DNA of 37,345 nucleotides from Polaromonas sp. (GTDB lineage Bacteria; Pseudomonadota; Gammaproteobacteria; Burkholderiales; Burkholderiaceae_C), in the NCBI GenBank assembly GCA_021731285.1, contig JAKFXR010000017.1, forward strand, positions 1 to 37,345, written 5' to 3'. The translations under genes were made by a program, and so were the position numbers. Numbering within the stretch: the first letter of the stretch is position 1; every line of letters starts with the position of its first letter. Shown here in pieces: positions 25,688-33,247 of the stretch. The notes under the pieces were generated by a model. That model saw only the letters and a program-made list of their open reading frames with translations. It made no database searches and was not told the origin of the DNA.

Positions 25688-27003
25688 GGAAGCTCTGCAA
25701 TGAATTGTTCAGCCTGGGCCAGCATGCCGGCGCGTATGGGGTTGAACACCCGCGCCGGAAATCCCTTGGGCAAGTTCGCCGCCACCCGCTCCAGCGCATC
25801 AGGCACCTGCAGCACCAGCGCCACCATGTGGTCAAAGGCGTCGGGCACGCCGCTTTGCTGCGCCAGCAGTTGCCAGTGGCGGGTGCGGATCTCGTGCAGG
25901 TGGTAGTGCGTGTTCTTGCTGCGCAGGGCCATGGCCAGCTTGGCGAGACGCGGATGCACCTGGTTCGGCCCGGTGCCCATGATGGGCCAGACCGACAGCA
26001 CGTCGTACAGCGGTGTCATGTGAAAGCCGCCCCCGCGCTCCAGAAAGATGGAGAAGTTTTTGGCATGACCATCGGTGGCGGCCATCAGCCAGAAGGCGAG
26101 TTGGGCTTTGACGAAGCTGAGGCGGTCTTCGTTGGCGCGGGTGCTGCCACCCAACAAGGCCAGGGCAGCCTTGATGCCCGGCCCGCCATCGCTTTCGTAT
26201 TTCAGATCCCCCGGCGTGGCGGTGGCCTGGCAAAAGTCTTCCTGGGGCAGGCGGGCAATCCATTTGCCGTCGTCCATCCAGCGGCGGTCAAAGCGCTCAA
26301 CGATCAACACTTTCTGGCGGCCAAATTGGGCCATTTGCGTGGGCGCTACCGCGAAGCCCAGCGCTGCAAGCAGGGTTGCGCACAGCCACTCGTTTTCAAC
26401 CGAGTCGCTCATGTCGGCGCGGATGTTGCCCACCAGTCCCAGCGGCAATTTGAAAATGTGCGTGGTGGGTGTCGCCATGGCGGGCAGGTGCCAGTGCTCG
26501 CCCACGCGCAGCAGAGCGGTTTTCTCCTGTGCGCCGGCAATTGAAATGCGAAAGTCGTCAATCAGGGAACGATTGACATCGCCATCGCTGGTAACGTCTT
26601 CGAGCAGCTTTTCCACCTGGCTGTCCACCAGCGGATAGCTCTCAATCTGGTCGTGTGGCGGTGGAGCTTGCCCAGCAGGCATCAGCTGCAATGCGCCTAC
26701 GCAGTCGCGCCCAATAGCGGCCAGCAGGTCTGGCGCACGGGTGGAGGCGGTTTTGAACCTGCGCCGCAACCTTTCGCGGATGCGGGTGCTGTCCGGCAAC
26801 AGGTTGTCAAAGTAGTTCTCTACGCTGGCCCCCATCACTTCGCCGCCGCCCGCAGGCATGGGCAGCGAAACCGACAGTGCCCGCGCGTTGGGCGACTGGC
26901 TCCAGCCATCGGCATACCGAAAGCCCGGTGTGCCCGTGCGCGACCAGAACCACACGCCCACGTGCTGGCCGTTCATCCATACATCAAGATCAGGAAATGC
27001 CAT
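25684..27003 (-). CDS. hipA: HipA-family serine/threonine kinase toxin
   Basis: 439 residues, same length as E. coli HipA. HipA phosphorylates glutamyl-tRNA synthetase and triggers persistence; relatives hit other tRNA synthetases. Visible motifs: N-terminal domain with ENYFDNLLPDS, the Gly-rich loop SIAGAQEKTALL with the autophosphorylation-type Ser 154, VERFDR (about 236-240), the catalytic loop ATDGHAKNFSIF (Asp 311) and the Mg-binding PLYDV (Asp 334). All catalytic residues are intact, so an active kinase is expected. It follows hipB by 18 bp and overlaps nth downstream. Confidence 0.95.
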   Translation of the reverse strand: MAFPDLDVWMNGQHVGVWFWSRTGTPGFRYADGWSQSPNARALSVSLPMPAGGGEVMGASVENYFDNLLPDSTRIRERLRRRFKTASTRAPDLLAAIGRDCVGALQLMPAGQAPPPHDQIESYPLVDSQVEKLLEDVTSDGDVNRSLIDDFRISIAGAQEKTALLRVGEHWHLPAMATPTTHIFKLPLGLVGNIRADMSDSVENEWLCATLLAALGFAVAPTQMAQFGRQKVLIVERFDRRWMDDGKWIARLPQEDFCQATATPGDLKYESDGGPGIKAALALLGGSTRANEDRLSFVKAQLAFWLMAATDGHAKNFSIFLERGGGFHMTPLYDVLSVWPIMGTGPNQVHPRLAKLAMALRSKNTHYHLHEIRTRHWQLLAQQSGVPDAFDHMVALVLQVPDALERVAANLPKGFPARVFNPIRAGMLAQAEQFIAELP

Positions 27004-27021
27004 ATGCGTTGAGAGCCTGGC

Positions 27022-27312
27022 TTACCAATCGGCTGAAGGTGTGTTCACCTGGGGTGCAGGCGATGGCGTTGGGCTTGCATATCGCTTCGTATCAGCCAGC
27101 AGAACCCGCGCATCCAGGGCATGCAGCACCTGCAGCAGTTGATCAAGGCTGACAGCGCCCGGGTTTTTCTCAATGTCTGCAATGCGGACTTGCTTCACGC
27201 CCACACGCTCGCCAAGTGCAGTTTGCGTCAGGCCGCGTGCCTTGCGCAGCGACTTGATGTGCACCGACAGCTGGGCTGAAGTCTGTACCGGAAAGGTCTG
27301 AAGGGTAGTCAT
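27022..27312 (-). CDS. hipB: HipB-family XRE antitoxin/repressor
   Basis: 96 residues. Helix-turn-helix of the Cro/cI type around residues 16-70 (SLRKARGLTQTALGERVGVKQVRIADIEKNP in two parts). The C-terminus is a Pro/Ser/Thr-rich tail ending in Trp, reminiscent of the terminal Trp of E. coli HipB. It neutralises HipA and represses the operon by binding the palindromes upstream. It is the first gene of hipB-hipA(-nth). Confidence 0.93.
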   Translation of the reverse strand: MTTLQTFPVQTSAQLSVHIKSLRKARGLTQTALGERVGVKQVRIADIEKNPGAVSLDQLLQVLHALDARVLLADTKRYASPTPSPAPQVNTPSADW

Positions 27313-27340
27313 ACAAATACCGCCTTAAGGAGATATTTGC

Positions 27341-27369
27341 ATATTATTGTTTTAGAACGATAAAGTCAA
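27341..27369 (-). promoter_or_regulatory. hipBA promoter
   Basis: Minus strand: -35-like TTGACT (27369 to 27364) and a -10-like TAATAT/AATAAT between 27348 and 27341 at 15-17 bp. It lies between and partly under the two operator copies, as expected for an autoregulated toxin-antitoxin operon. Confidence 0.5.
27344..27363. promoter_or_regulatory. Putative HipB operator 1
   Basis: TTATTG-N8-CGATAA, an imperfect palindrome with 8-bp spacer, the same geometry as E. coli HipB sites (TATCC-N8-GGATA). It overlaps the promoter -10. Confidence 0.65.
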
Positions 27370-27370
27370 A

Positions 27371-27390
27371 TTATCGTTTTAATACGATGT
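27371..27390. promoter_or_regulatory. Putative HipB operator 2
   Basis: TTATCG-N8-CGATGT, second copy, 27 bp from the first and just upstream of the -35. The N8 spacer sequences are also similar (TTTTAGAA versus TTTTAATA). Confidence 0.6.
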
Positions 27391-27420
27391 GAACGTGCCC
27401 CGCGCCATTGGCCCGCGAGG

Positions 27421-27450
27421 CATGGATCCCGGGTCAAGCCCGGGATGACA
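27421..27450. repeat. Half copy of palindromic repeat A (copy 3)
   Basis: Only the right arm is present: CATGGATCCCGGG, TCAAG, CCCGGGATGACA. It is identical to the right arms at 35255-35284 and 37162-37191. It lies downstream of the thioesterase operon and upstream of hipB. Confidence 0.8.
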
Positions 27451-27476
27451 GCGGGGCCCGGGACGACAAAGCCCGC

Positions 27477-27896
27477 TCACCCCGCCTTGCGAATCGTCCC
27501 CTGCGCTGCGGCGCACAGCGTGCGCTCTTCCCCGCGCACCATAAAAACATCACACCGGCACACTGCCTGCGTTTTGCCGCTGCCTACCACCGTGGCCACG
27601 GCCACCAGGCGGTCGGCGTCTTTGGCGGGGCGCAGGTAGTTGATCTTGTACTCCGAGGTCACCGAGTCCCCCAGCACCGAGCCGCCCGCAAAGGTGAGGG
27701 CGTTGTCGGCCAGGTACGACAGCACGCCACCGTGCACAAAGCCGTGCTGTTGCAGCAGGCCGGGTACCACCGGCAGGGAGATTTCTGCGTGCCCCGGAGA
27801 AAACGCATCAAGCTGCGCGCCCAGCAGGGTGCTGAAGGCCTGCTTGGCCAGCACCTGTTGGCCAAAGGGCAGGATGTTGACGGGATCAGCGGACAT
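27477..27896 (-). CDS. PaaI-type hotdog thioesterase
   Basis: 139 residues from ATG 27896; the upstream extension is Cys-rich and overlaps the preceding gene, so it is rejected. The hotdog-fold acyl-CoA thioesterase signature HGFVHGGVLSYLADNALTFAGG contains the HGG loop and the Asp that acts in catalysis in PaaI/YdiI enzymes. The C-terminal beta strands (SEYKINYLRPAKDADRLVA; QAVCRCDVFM) fit the fold. Substrate is unknown (phenylacetyl-CoA or other acyl-CoA are typical). Its start overlaps the end of the SRPBCC gene by 11 bp, placing it in the tetR operon. Confidence 0.9.
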   Translation of the reverse strand: MSADPVNILPFGQQVLAKQAFSTLLGAQLDAFSPGHAEISLPVVPGLLQQHGFVHGGVLSYLADNALTFAGGSVLGDSVTSEYKINYLRPAKDADRLVAVATVVGSGKTQAVCRCDVFMVRGEERTLCAAAQGTIRKAG

Positions 27897-28413
27897 GCAG
27901 CCTCCAGGGCAAGGATTGGGGCACGCGACGGCCACCCGCTGCAAACCAGTGCAGCAGCCGCACATAGGCGGGCCAGGGCACGGCCTTGGGCGGGTTGCCC
28001 AGTGATATTTGCGCCTGCGACAGCGCGTCTTCCAGCAGGGCGTTGTGCAGGTGTTTGATGGCCAGTGGCCAGGTCAGCAGGGCAAGGCCGCGCAGGGTCA
28101 TTTCAATGCGGTGCTCCAGCACGCAATGCGCGGGCGTGGCCTCCAGCACCTCAAAGCCATGCCAGCCGTCAAAGCCCCTGGGCGCGGTGAAGCGAAAGCG
28201 CACCATCTGCCCCGGGGCGTAGGCCTCCACAAAGTAGCCAATCGGCCCGTGCCCACCGGCGGCGCCCACGCCCAGCGGCCGGTTCAGCTTCAGGCGCGGC
28301 CAGGCCTGGCCTGGCCACAGTGCGTCGCTGGGGGAGGCCAGCGAATCAATCAAATCGCCTACCTGCTCGGGCGGGGCGTACAGCAGGCGTTGATGAACAT
28401 TGACCACTTTCAT
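27886..28413 (-). CDS. SRPBCC/START-like ligand-binding protein
   Basis: 175 residues from ATG 28413. I recognise the helix-grip (SRPBCC, polyketide cyclase-like) pattern: N-terminal MKVVNVHQRLLYAPPEQVGDLI, a middle strand pair with MVRFRFTAPRGFDGWHGFEVLEA, then VLEHRIEMTLRGLA and a long C-terminal helix. Such proteins bind small hydrophobic ligands; no catalytic residues can be claimed. It lies between tetR (25-bp gap) and the thioesterase (overlap), so the three probably respond to the same acyl or aromatic compound. Confidence 0.75.
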   Translation of the reverse strand: MKVVNVHQRLLYAPPEQVGDLIDSLASPSDALWPGQAWPRLKLNRPLGVGAAGGHGPIGYFVEAYAPGQMVRFRFTAPRGFDGWHGFEVLEATPAHCVLEHRIEMTLRGLALLTWPLAIKHLHNALLEDALSQAQISLGNPPKAVPWPAYVRLLHWFAAGGRRVPQSLPWRLHVR

Positions 28414-28438
28414 AAAACCACTCCTTCGTAAATTTGAT

Positions 28439-29026
28439 TCAGGCCGCCACGGCCATCCACGCGCCATGCTCCAGCGCGGCGCGCACCTTGGGGGCCACGG
28501 CGGGTTTGGCCTGGGCCACCCAGTGCTGGGTGAGCGACAGCGCCGGTGAAAACACCAGCGCCATCCACACCGGGAAGGGCATGGCCCGCATCTCGCCGGC
28601 CTCTGTCTGCCGGCCCACCCACAGGGCCAGCGCGCCAAAGGCATCCGCGTTGGCCGCGCCGCGCTCGGTGCCTTCTGCCATGCCCTCCGTCACGCCATCG
28701 ATGCGGCGCAGCTTGTGCAGCAGGCGCGCCTGCTCCGGGTGCTGCAGCACCCACTGGATGTAGGCACGTATCAGGCCCTTCACACCGGCCTCGGCCGTGG
28801 CGTTGCCGGCAATCGGTGGCAGCAGCGCCGCATGAAAGTCGCGCAGGGTGTGGGCATACAGCGCATCGGCCAGCAGTGCCTTGGTCGGAAAGTGGTGGTA
28901 CAGGCTGCCGTTGCTCACACCGGCCTCGACCCGCACCATGTCCATGGAGGCAGCGGAAAAGCCGTGCGCCAGAAACACCTTGGTGGCGGCGTCCAGCAGT
29001 TTGTCTTTGGTGGTGGTGGGCTCCAT
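28439..29026 (-). CDS. TetR-family transcriptional regulator
   Basis: 195 residues. N-terminal helix-turn-helix: TKDKLLDAATKVFLAHGFSA, MDMVRVEAGVSNGSLYHHFPTKALLADAL (residues about 30-58), the standard TetR DNA-binding pattern. The C-terminal ligand domain is helical and without recognisable family. It heads the leftward operon with the SRPBCC protein and thioesterase and is divergent from an aminotransferase; an 11-bp palindrome lies over its own promoter. Confidence 0.93.
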   Translation of the reverse strand: MEPTTTKDKLLDAATKVFLAHGFSAASMDMVRVEAGVSNGSLYHHFPTKALLADALYAHTLRDFHAALLPPIAGNATAEAGVKGLIRAYIQWVLQHPEQARLLHKLRRIDGVTEGMAEGTERGAANADAFGALALWVGRQTEAGEMRAMPFPVWMALVFSPALSLTQHWVAQAKPAVAPKVRAALEHGAWMAVAA

Positions 29027-29031
29027 GACTG

Positions 29032-29061
29032 GAGTATTACTCTAGACCAACACTCTGTCAA
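29032..29061 (-). promoter_or_regulatory. tetR promoter with palindromic operator
   Basis: Minus strand -35 TTGACA (29061 to 29056), 17-bp spacer, -10 AATACT (29038 to 29033). A perfect 11-bp palindrome GAGTATTACTC (29032-29042) covers the -10 and ends a few bases from the ATG (29026), a likely site for autorepression. Confidence 0.55.
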
Positions 29062-29147
29062 GCGCCCCGGTTGCATGCCCCGTCCAGCGCCAGCCTGCGC
29101 GAAATTGGCGACAATGCCCCCAGGAAAACCGTGAAAGTAAAACCCCC

Positions 29148-30341
29148 ATGCCTTTGCAATTTGCCGACCGCCTGAACAACGTAGAAACATCCGCCATCCG
29201 TGAGCTGTTCAAACTGCTGGGCAAGCCCGGCATCATCAGCTTTGCGGGCGGTTTCCCCGACAGCGCCATGTTTGACGTGCAGGGCATCAAGGAAGCCGCC
29301 AACCAGGCCCTGACAGAAGAAGCCGGCGGTGCATTGCAGTACGGCGCCACAGAAGGCTACAACCCCCTGCGTGAACAACTGGCCGCCTTCATGGGCACCA
29401 AAGGTGTAGCCGTGGCACCCGATGGCCTGATCGTTACCACCGGCAGCCAGCAGGCGCTGGACCTGCTGGGCAAAACCATGATCAGCCCCGGCGACAAAGT
29501 CATTGTCGAAGGCCCAACCTTTCTGGCCACCATTCAGTGTTTTCGCCTGTATGGCGCAGAACTGATCAGCGCACCCATAGATGCCAACGGCGTGGACACC
29601 GAAGCGCTGGACCAACTGATGGCCAAACACAAACCCAAGTTTGTGTATTTGATTCCCACCTTTGGCAACCCCAGCGGCGCACTGCTGAGCCTGGAGCGCC
29701 GCAAGAAAGTGCTGGAGCTGGCAGTGAAGTACCAGACGCTGATTGTGGAAGACGACCCCTATGGCGACCTCTACTTCAACGCCGCGCCACCGCCCAGCAT
29801 CCTGGCCCTGAGCAAAGACGTGCCCGGCAGCCGCGAACTGATCGCCCACTGCGGCAGCATGAGCAAAGTCCTCAGCCCCGGCCTGCGCGTCGGCTGGATG
29901 ATCGGCCCCGCAGAGCTGCTGGCCAAAGCCACGATGTGCAAACAGTTCAGCGACGCCCACACCAGCACCTTCGCTCAGGCCACGGCAGCGCAATACCTCA
30001 AGGCCGGCCGCATGCCCGCCACCCTGGCCAATGTGCGCAAGGTCTATGGCGAGCGCGCCAAAACCATGGGCGCAGCGCTCAAGCGCGAACTGGGTGACGC
30101 GGTTGAATTTACCCAGCCACAAGGCGGCCTGTTCTTCTGGGCACGATTGACGGGTGCAAACGGCAAGACCAAAGACGCGGGTGAGTTTGCAAAAAAAGCG
30201 ATTGAGCAGGGCGTGGCCTTTGTGCCTGGGGCGCCGTTTTATGCGGAGAGCCCGGACATGAGTACTTTCCGGCTTAGTTTTGCTACTGCGGATGTGGGGA
30301 AGATTGAAGAGGGTGTGGGGCGGTTGGGGAAGGCTCTATAG
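29148..30341 (+). CDS. Class I/II PLP-dependent aminotransferase
   Basis: 397 residues. Fold type I aminotransferase resembling 2-aminoadipate transaminase (LysN) and the aminotransferase domain of MocR proteins but without the HTH. Motifs: FAGGFPDSAMF near residue 32, QYGATEGYNPLRE (64-76), TTGSQQALDLLGK (97-109), NPSG (174-177), EDDPYGDL (201-208, Asp 203) and Schiff-base Lys 240 in GSMSKVLSPGLRVGW. The amino donor is not readable; 2-aminoadipate, aromatic or branched-chain substrates are typical. It is divergent from tetR. The ribosome site is weak. Confidence 0.88.
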   Translation: MPLQFADRLNNVETSAIRELFKLLGKPGIISFAGGFPDSAMFDVQGIKEAANQALTEEAGGALQYGATEGYNPLREQLAAFMGTKGVAVAPDGLIVTTGSQQALDLLGKTMISPGDKVIVEGPTFLATIQCFRLYGAELISAPIDANGVDTEALDQLMAKHKPKFVYLIPTFGNPSGALLSLERRKKVLELAVKYQTLIVEDDPYGDLYFNAAPPPSILALSKDVPGSRELIAHCGSMSKVLSPGLRVGWMIGPAELLAKATMCKQFSDAHTSTFAQATAAQYLKAGRMPATLANVRKVYGERAKTMGAALKRELGDAVEFTQPQGGLFFWARLTGANGKTKDAGEFAKKAIEQGVAFVPGAPFYAESPDMSTFRLSFATADVGKIEEGVGRLGKAL

Positions 30342-30607
30342 CCGGACGGACTTATGGACCTCATTCGGTTGGAATAGTTTTAGCTCGACTTGAGCCAACT
30401 GATCTGCAGCAGCCGGCAGGGCAGGGTTATGTCGCCTTAACAGGCAAAGTGATAGCGACCTAACAGACGAATTTTCAAGCCTCTATCCTTCAATTGGGGG
30501 ATAGAGACTTCTAGCGAACGACTTACCATGTGTTCTTTCTATTTGTAGTTTCGGTGTGACTTTACGGGACAAACCTGTCCATCCGCAGCCAGCAAGAGGA
30601 GCAATTA
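30342..30607. other. Upstream region of the AT-rich cassette
   Basis: 266 bp with no gene. It contains a related pair of about 14-bp direct repeats (TCGCCTTAACAGGC and GCGACCTAACAGAC near 30432 and 30455) and a perfect 8-bp stem CTCTATCC/GGATAGAG with a 10-nt loop at 30481-30506. Base composition becomes AT-richer from here. The cassette promoter should lie within about 30510-30595, but no clear -35/-10 pair stands out. Confidence 0.5.
30481..30506. repeat. Perfect inverted repeat (8-bp stem)
   Basis: CTCTATCC-N10-GGATAGAG, about 100 bp before the ATPase-nuclease gene. No T-run follows, so it is not a classical terminator. It could be an operator for an autoregulator of the cassette or an RNA hairpin in its leader. 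Confidence 0.5.
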
Positions 30608-32434
30608 GTGAGAATTAGCGCTATCGCAGCAGCAGATATTTTTCCAATTAAGACATTCCAAGTTGAAGGACTCTCCGATCTTGTTGTTATCGCAGGACCT
30701 AACGGCGTTGGAAAAACTAGGCTGATCAACGGGCTTTTGGCCCATTTTCGGAATTCGAAGACTGGAAATGTTTCATTTAACGTAGAGGCCACTGACGAAT
30801 CAGAGCGTTCCGTTTGGGGACAATCGGCCCTAAATACGTCTAAACCTGATGAAGCACAAAAGCTACGAGCTTTGCTGCAACAGAATAAGACTAGACGCAA
30901 TCTCAAGAGCGCCATCATTTACTACGAAAGCAGCCGATCAATTCAAAATGTTCAACCGTTAAGCTATCAATTTGAATATGCCGATCCTTGGGATGAAGCT
31001 GTCGGTTGGGATCTTTCATTCGGAGGCCTAGCTGGTAGATGGCAGGACACTCAGCACGCTATCTTCAAGAAAATTCAAAGCCAGAAAATGTCTATTGCAA
31101 GTCGGGCGATACAACTTCGAAACGACGGGCATGCGGTTATGAATTTGGAATTTTCTGATCCTTTAGAACCATTCAAAGAGGCTTTCGAAAGTCTCTTAGG
31201 GCCCAAAAAACTGCACAGCGTCGACATTCAGAATCAGCAGCTTTTGTACTCTGAAGGTGGTCAAACAAGAGAGGTGTCTTCGCTGAGCAGCGGAGAACGC
31301 GAAGTCTTAACAATCACATTCGACTTCTTATTGCGGAAGCCTTCACATTGCATTGTTTTCTTCGATGAGCCGGAGCTTCATCTACACCCGGAACTCCTCT
31401 CAAGACTGGTAAACACCTTACGTGCTGTCGGGGTGCACAACCAGTTCATCTTTATCTCTCATTCACCTGACATCATATCGGCGTCACTGAATGACTCTGT
31501 CGTGTTCTTAACACCTCGAAAACCTGATGATGGAAACCAGGCTGTCATGCTGGGATCAAAAGCGGATGCGACAGAAGCGCTACATAGACTTGGACAATCT
31601 ATTGGAATAGTCTCTCTCGGAAAGAGGATTGTGCTTATCGAGGGCACGGAGTCGAGCCTCGATAAGCAAACGTATTCATATTTATTAAAGAATAGATTCC
31701 CCAGCTTAGTTTTGCAGGCCAGTGGGGGGAAAGGCAATTTACAGTCATTCAGCAAAGTCGCCACAGAGGTTCTTGATAAAACTCTTTGGGGGATCCGTTT
31801 CTATATGCTCGCTGATCGTGATGCGGCGCCCACGCAAAAGCAGCACACCCAGTCAACCAGTTTAAGAGTGCTTGATCGCTATCACCTAGAGAATTACTTT
31901 TTAGATTCTGTCGTGCTGTCCAAATGCTTTGAAGACATGGAGCCAAATGATTCTTGGCTGCGCTCTTCAGTCGCCATTGAAAAAAGCCTACGTGAAATTG
32001 CGCACTCCCAAATCGGATACGCAGTGGCCCTGATTGAGGCGAAGCGTCTTCGCGACGCTGTAGGAAACGTTGATTTGATGCCAAGCGGCGCCCACATCAT
32101 GGATGTTGAAGCGCTCGCTAACGCCTTAACAATGGCAGCAAAATCGGAGCAAGCTCGTGTTAATGGCGCCCTTGAGCCGATTGCCGCCGAGCAGCTTGTT
32201 CGACAGACCCATGCAAGGCTTAGTGCGCTGCTGGAGACGGACGGCGACGCCTGGAAAGTTGATTTTCCCGGAAAACCGATTCTTGCAGCCTTCGCGAACA
32301 AGGCAAAAATGCCTGAGGGACGTTTGAAAGCGTTGTATCTGGCAAAGGCGGAACTGGTGGCCGCTAGTCCGTTTGCAGAAATTGTTGATATTTTCCAGTC
32401 CTTTGCCGCTGATGGCGAAAGTCCCATCGGATAA
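30608..32434 (+). CDS. OLD-like ABC ATPase fused to TOPRIM/DUF4435-like nuclease domain
   Basis: 608 residues from GTG 30608, fixed by GAGGAG at 30596-30601, 6 nt upstream. N-terminal ATPase: Walker A GPNGVGKT (30-37), ABC signature LSSGERE (226-232), Walker B CIVFFDEPELHLHP (248-261, Asp 253/Glu 254) and H-loop His 285 (FISHSP). C-terminal part: VLIEGTES (Glu 345), a GGKGN segment (373-377), MLADRDAA (Asp 403/Asp 405) and RYHLENYFLD (424-433), which fit the Glu and DxD metal motifs of TOPRIM nucleases of OLD proteins and the ENY motif I associate with DUF4435. OLD, PARIS (AriA plus AriB) and retron-Eco8 proteins of this general kind act in phage defence. The gene is AT-rich against its surroundings. 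Function is inferred; it could also be a repair or housekeeping OLD protein. Confidence 0.8.
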   Translation: MRISAIAAADIFPIKTFQVEGLSDLVVIAGPNGVGKTRLINGLLAHFRNSKTGNVSFNVEATDESERSVWGQSALNTSKPDEAQKLRALLQQNKTRRNLKSAIIYYESSRSIQNVQPLSYQFEYADPWDEAVGWDLSFGGLAGRWQDTQHAIFKKIQSQKMSIASRAIQLRNDGHAVMNLEFSDPLEPFKEAFESLLGPKKLHSVDIQNQQLLYSEGGQTREVSSLSSGEREVLTITFDFLLRKPSHCIVFFDEPELHLHPELLSRLVNTLRAVGVHNQFIFISHSPDIISASLNDSVVFLTPRKPDDGNQAVMLGSKADATEALHRLGQSIGIVSLGKRIVLIEGTESSLDKQTYSYLLKNRFPSLVLQASGGKGNLQSFSKVATEVLDKTLWGIRFYMLADRDAAPTQKQHTQSTSLRVLDRYHLENYFLDSVVLSKCFEDMEPNDSWLRSSVAIEKSLREIAHSQIGYAVALIEAKRLRDAVGNVDLMPSGAHIMDVEALANALTMAAKSEQARVNGALEPIAAEQLVRQTHARLSALLETDGDAWKVDFPGKPILAAFANKAKMPEGRLKALYLAKAELVAASPFAEIVDIFQSFAADGESPIG

Positions 32435-32608
32435 TTCCTAACGTAGACCACTACTGCGAGAAATTCGGGGTAAGAATCCAATTTTTCTTGCAGAAATAGA
32501 CTTTGCAGAAAAATGTTACGGAGGCTAGAACAGAGGTCTTTGCGAAGTGGAGCAGATTCGGACAGATCATGACATTTGCATGACTTAGTGATGCTCTTAG
32601 AGAACAAC

Positions 32609-33247
32609 ATGAATTCATCAGAAAAATCATCATCGATTAAGAACCCTTTAGTTATGGTGGGGGTCTTTGCGAGCATTTCCGAGTTAGCAATGTCAGTAGT
32701 CCTGACGCAATTACCCAGCAATCTTCAAGAAAAATTCTTATGGTTTGTGATGGGGTTCCCATCTGTGCTCATATGTATTTTCTTCTTCATTTTGTATAAA
32801 AGACCGGCGGTGTTCTTCTCTCCCTCTGACTACAGCAGGCAGGAGCTCTACGTCTCTTCCATAGGTGCTACTTCGCAAGTGCCGGAGTTGACTATCAAGA
32901 TGAGGCAATTGGAAGAAACAGTTGTCGCGCTTCAAGCGTTCATTGGGTCGTCAAAAGAAATAGAAAACGGAGCTACAGACCTTTCAAAGGCGCTGAAATC
33001 AATTGATTTCAATTTTCGACTTGAGGCCAACCCCTTCTTTGCTCACATGAAAAATGAGCTAAAAATTGAGCCAGAATTAATAATGGACATAGTGAAATCG
33101 GAAACTGATCTAACGCAAGTCGCAGCAAAAATTGCCAAAATCAGCGAGAAGAAAGCTGATAGGTTTCGAATTTTAGTAACCTCATTCCCAGATGCGGCCA
33201 GTGACTTTTTGCAACTTAAAGAGCTTGTGACCAAGGGCGAAGAATGA
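32609..33247 (+). CDS. Two-TM coiled-coil membrane protein of the cassette (unknown)
   Basis: 212 residues from ATG 32609 (preceded by TTAGAGAA); an ATG at 32591 would add six residues. I do not recognise the family. Two hydrophobic segments are visible, about residues 13-34 and 44-63 (FLWFVMGFPSVLICIFFFILY), then YKRPAVFFSPSDYSRQELY, a short coiled coil about 92-116 (VPELTIKMRQLEETVVALQA), and a soluble, charged helical C-terminal part of about 100 residues. The layout suggests an inner-membrane sensor or effector with its domain in the cytoplasm. It follows the ATPase-nuclease gene after 174 bp and overlaps the next gene as ATGA (33244-33247). Confidence 0.7.
   Translation: MNSSEKSSSIKNPLVMVGVFASISELAMSVVLTQLPSNLQEKFLWFVMGFPSVLICIFFFILYKRPAVFFSPSDYSRQELYVSSIGATSQVPELTIKMRQLEETVVALQAFIGSSKEIENGATDLSKALKSIDFNFRLEANPFFAHMKNELKIEPELIMDIVKSETDLTQVAAKIAKISEKKADRFRILVTSFPDAASDFLQLKELVTKGEE

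Noticed and set aside
30342-30607. Intact insertion sequence before the cassette
   Set aside because: No transposase frame, no terminal inverted repeats of sufficient length and no target duplication could be seen; only short repeats remain.
30608-32434. Calling the ATPase-TOPRIM gene a PARIS system
   Set aside because: PARIS as I know it normally has separate AriA and AriB genes; here one shorter fused protein is followed by two different partners, so the relation is only at domain level.
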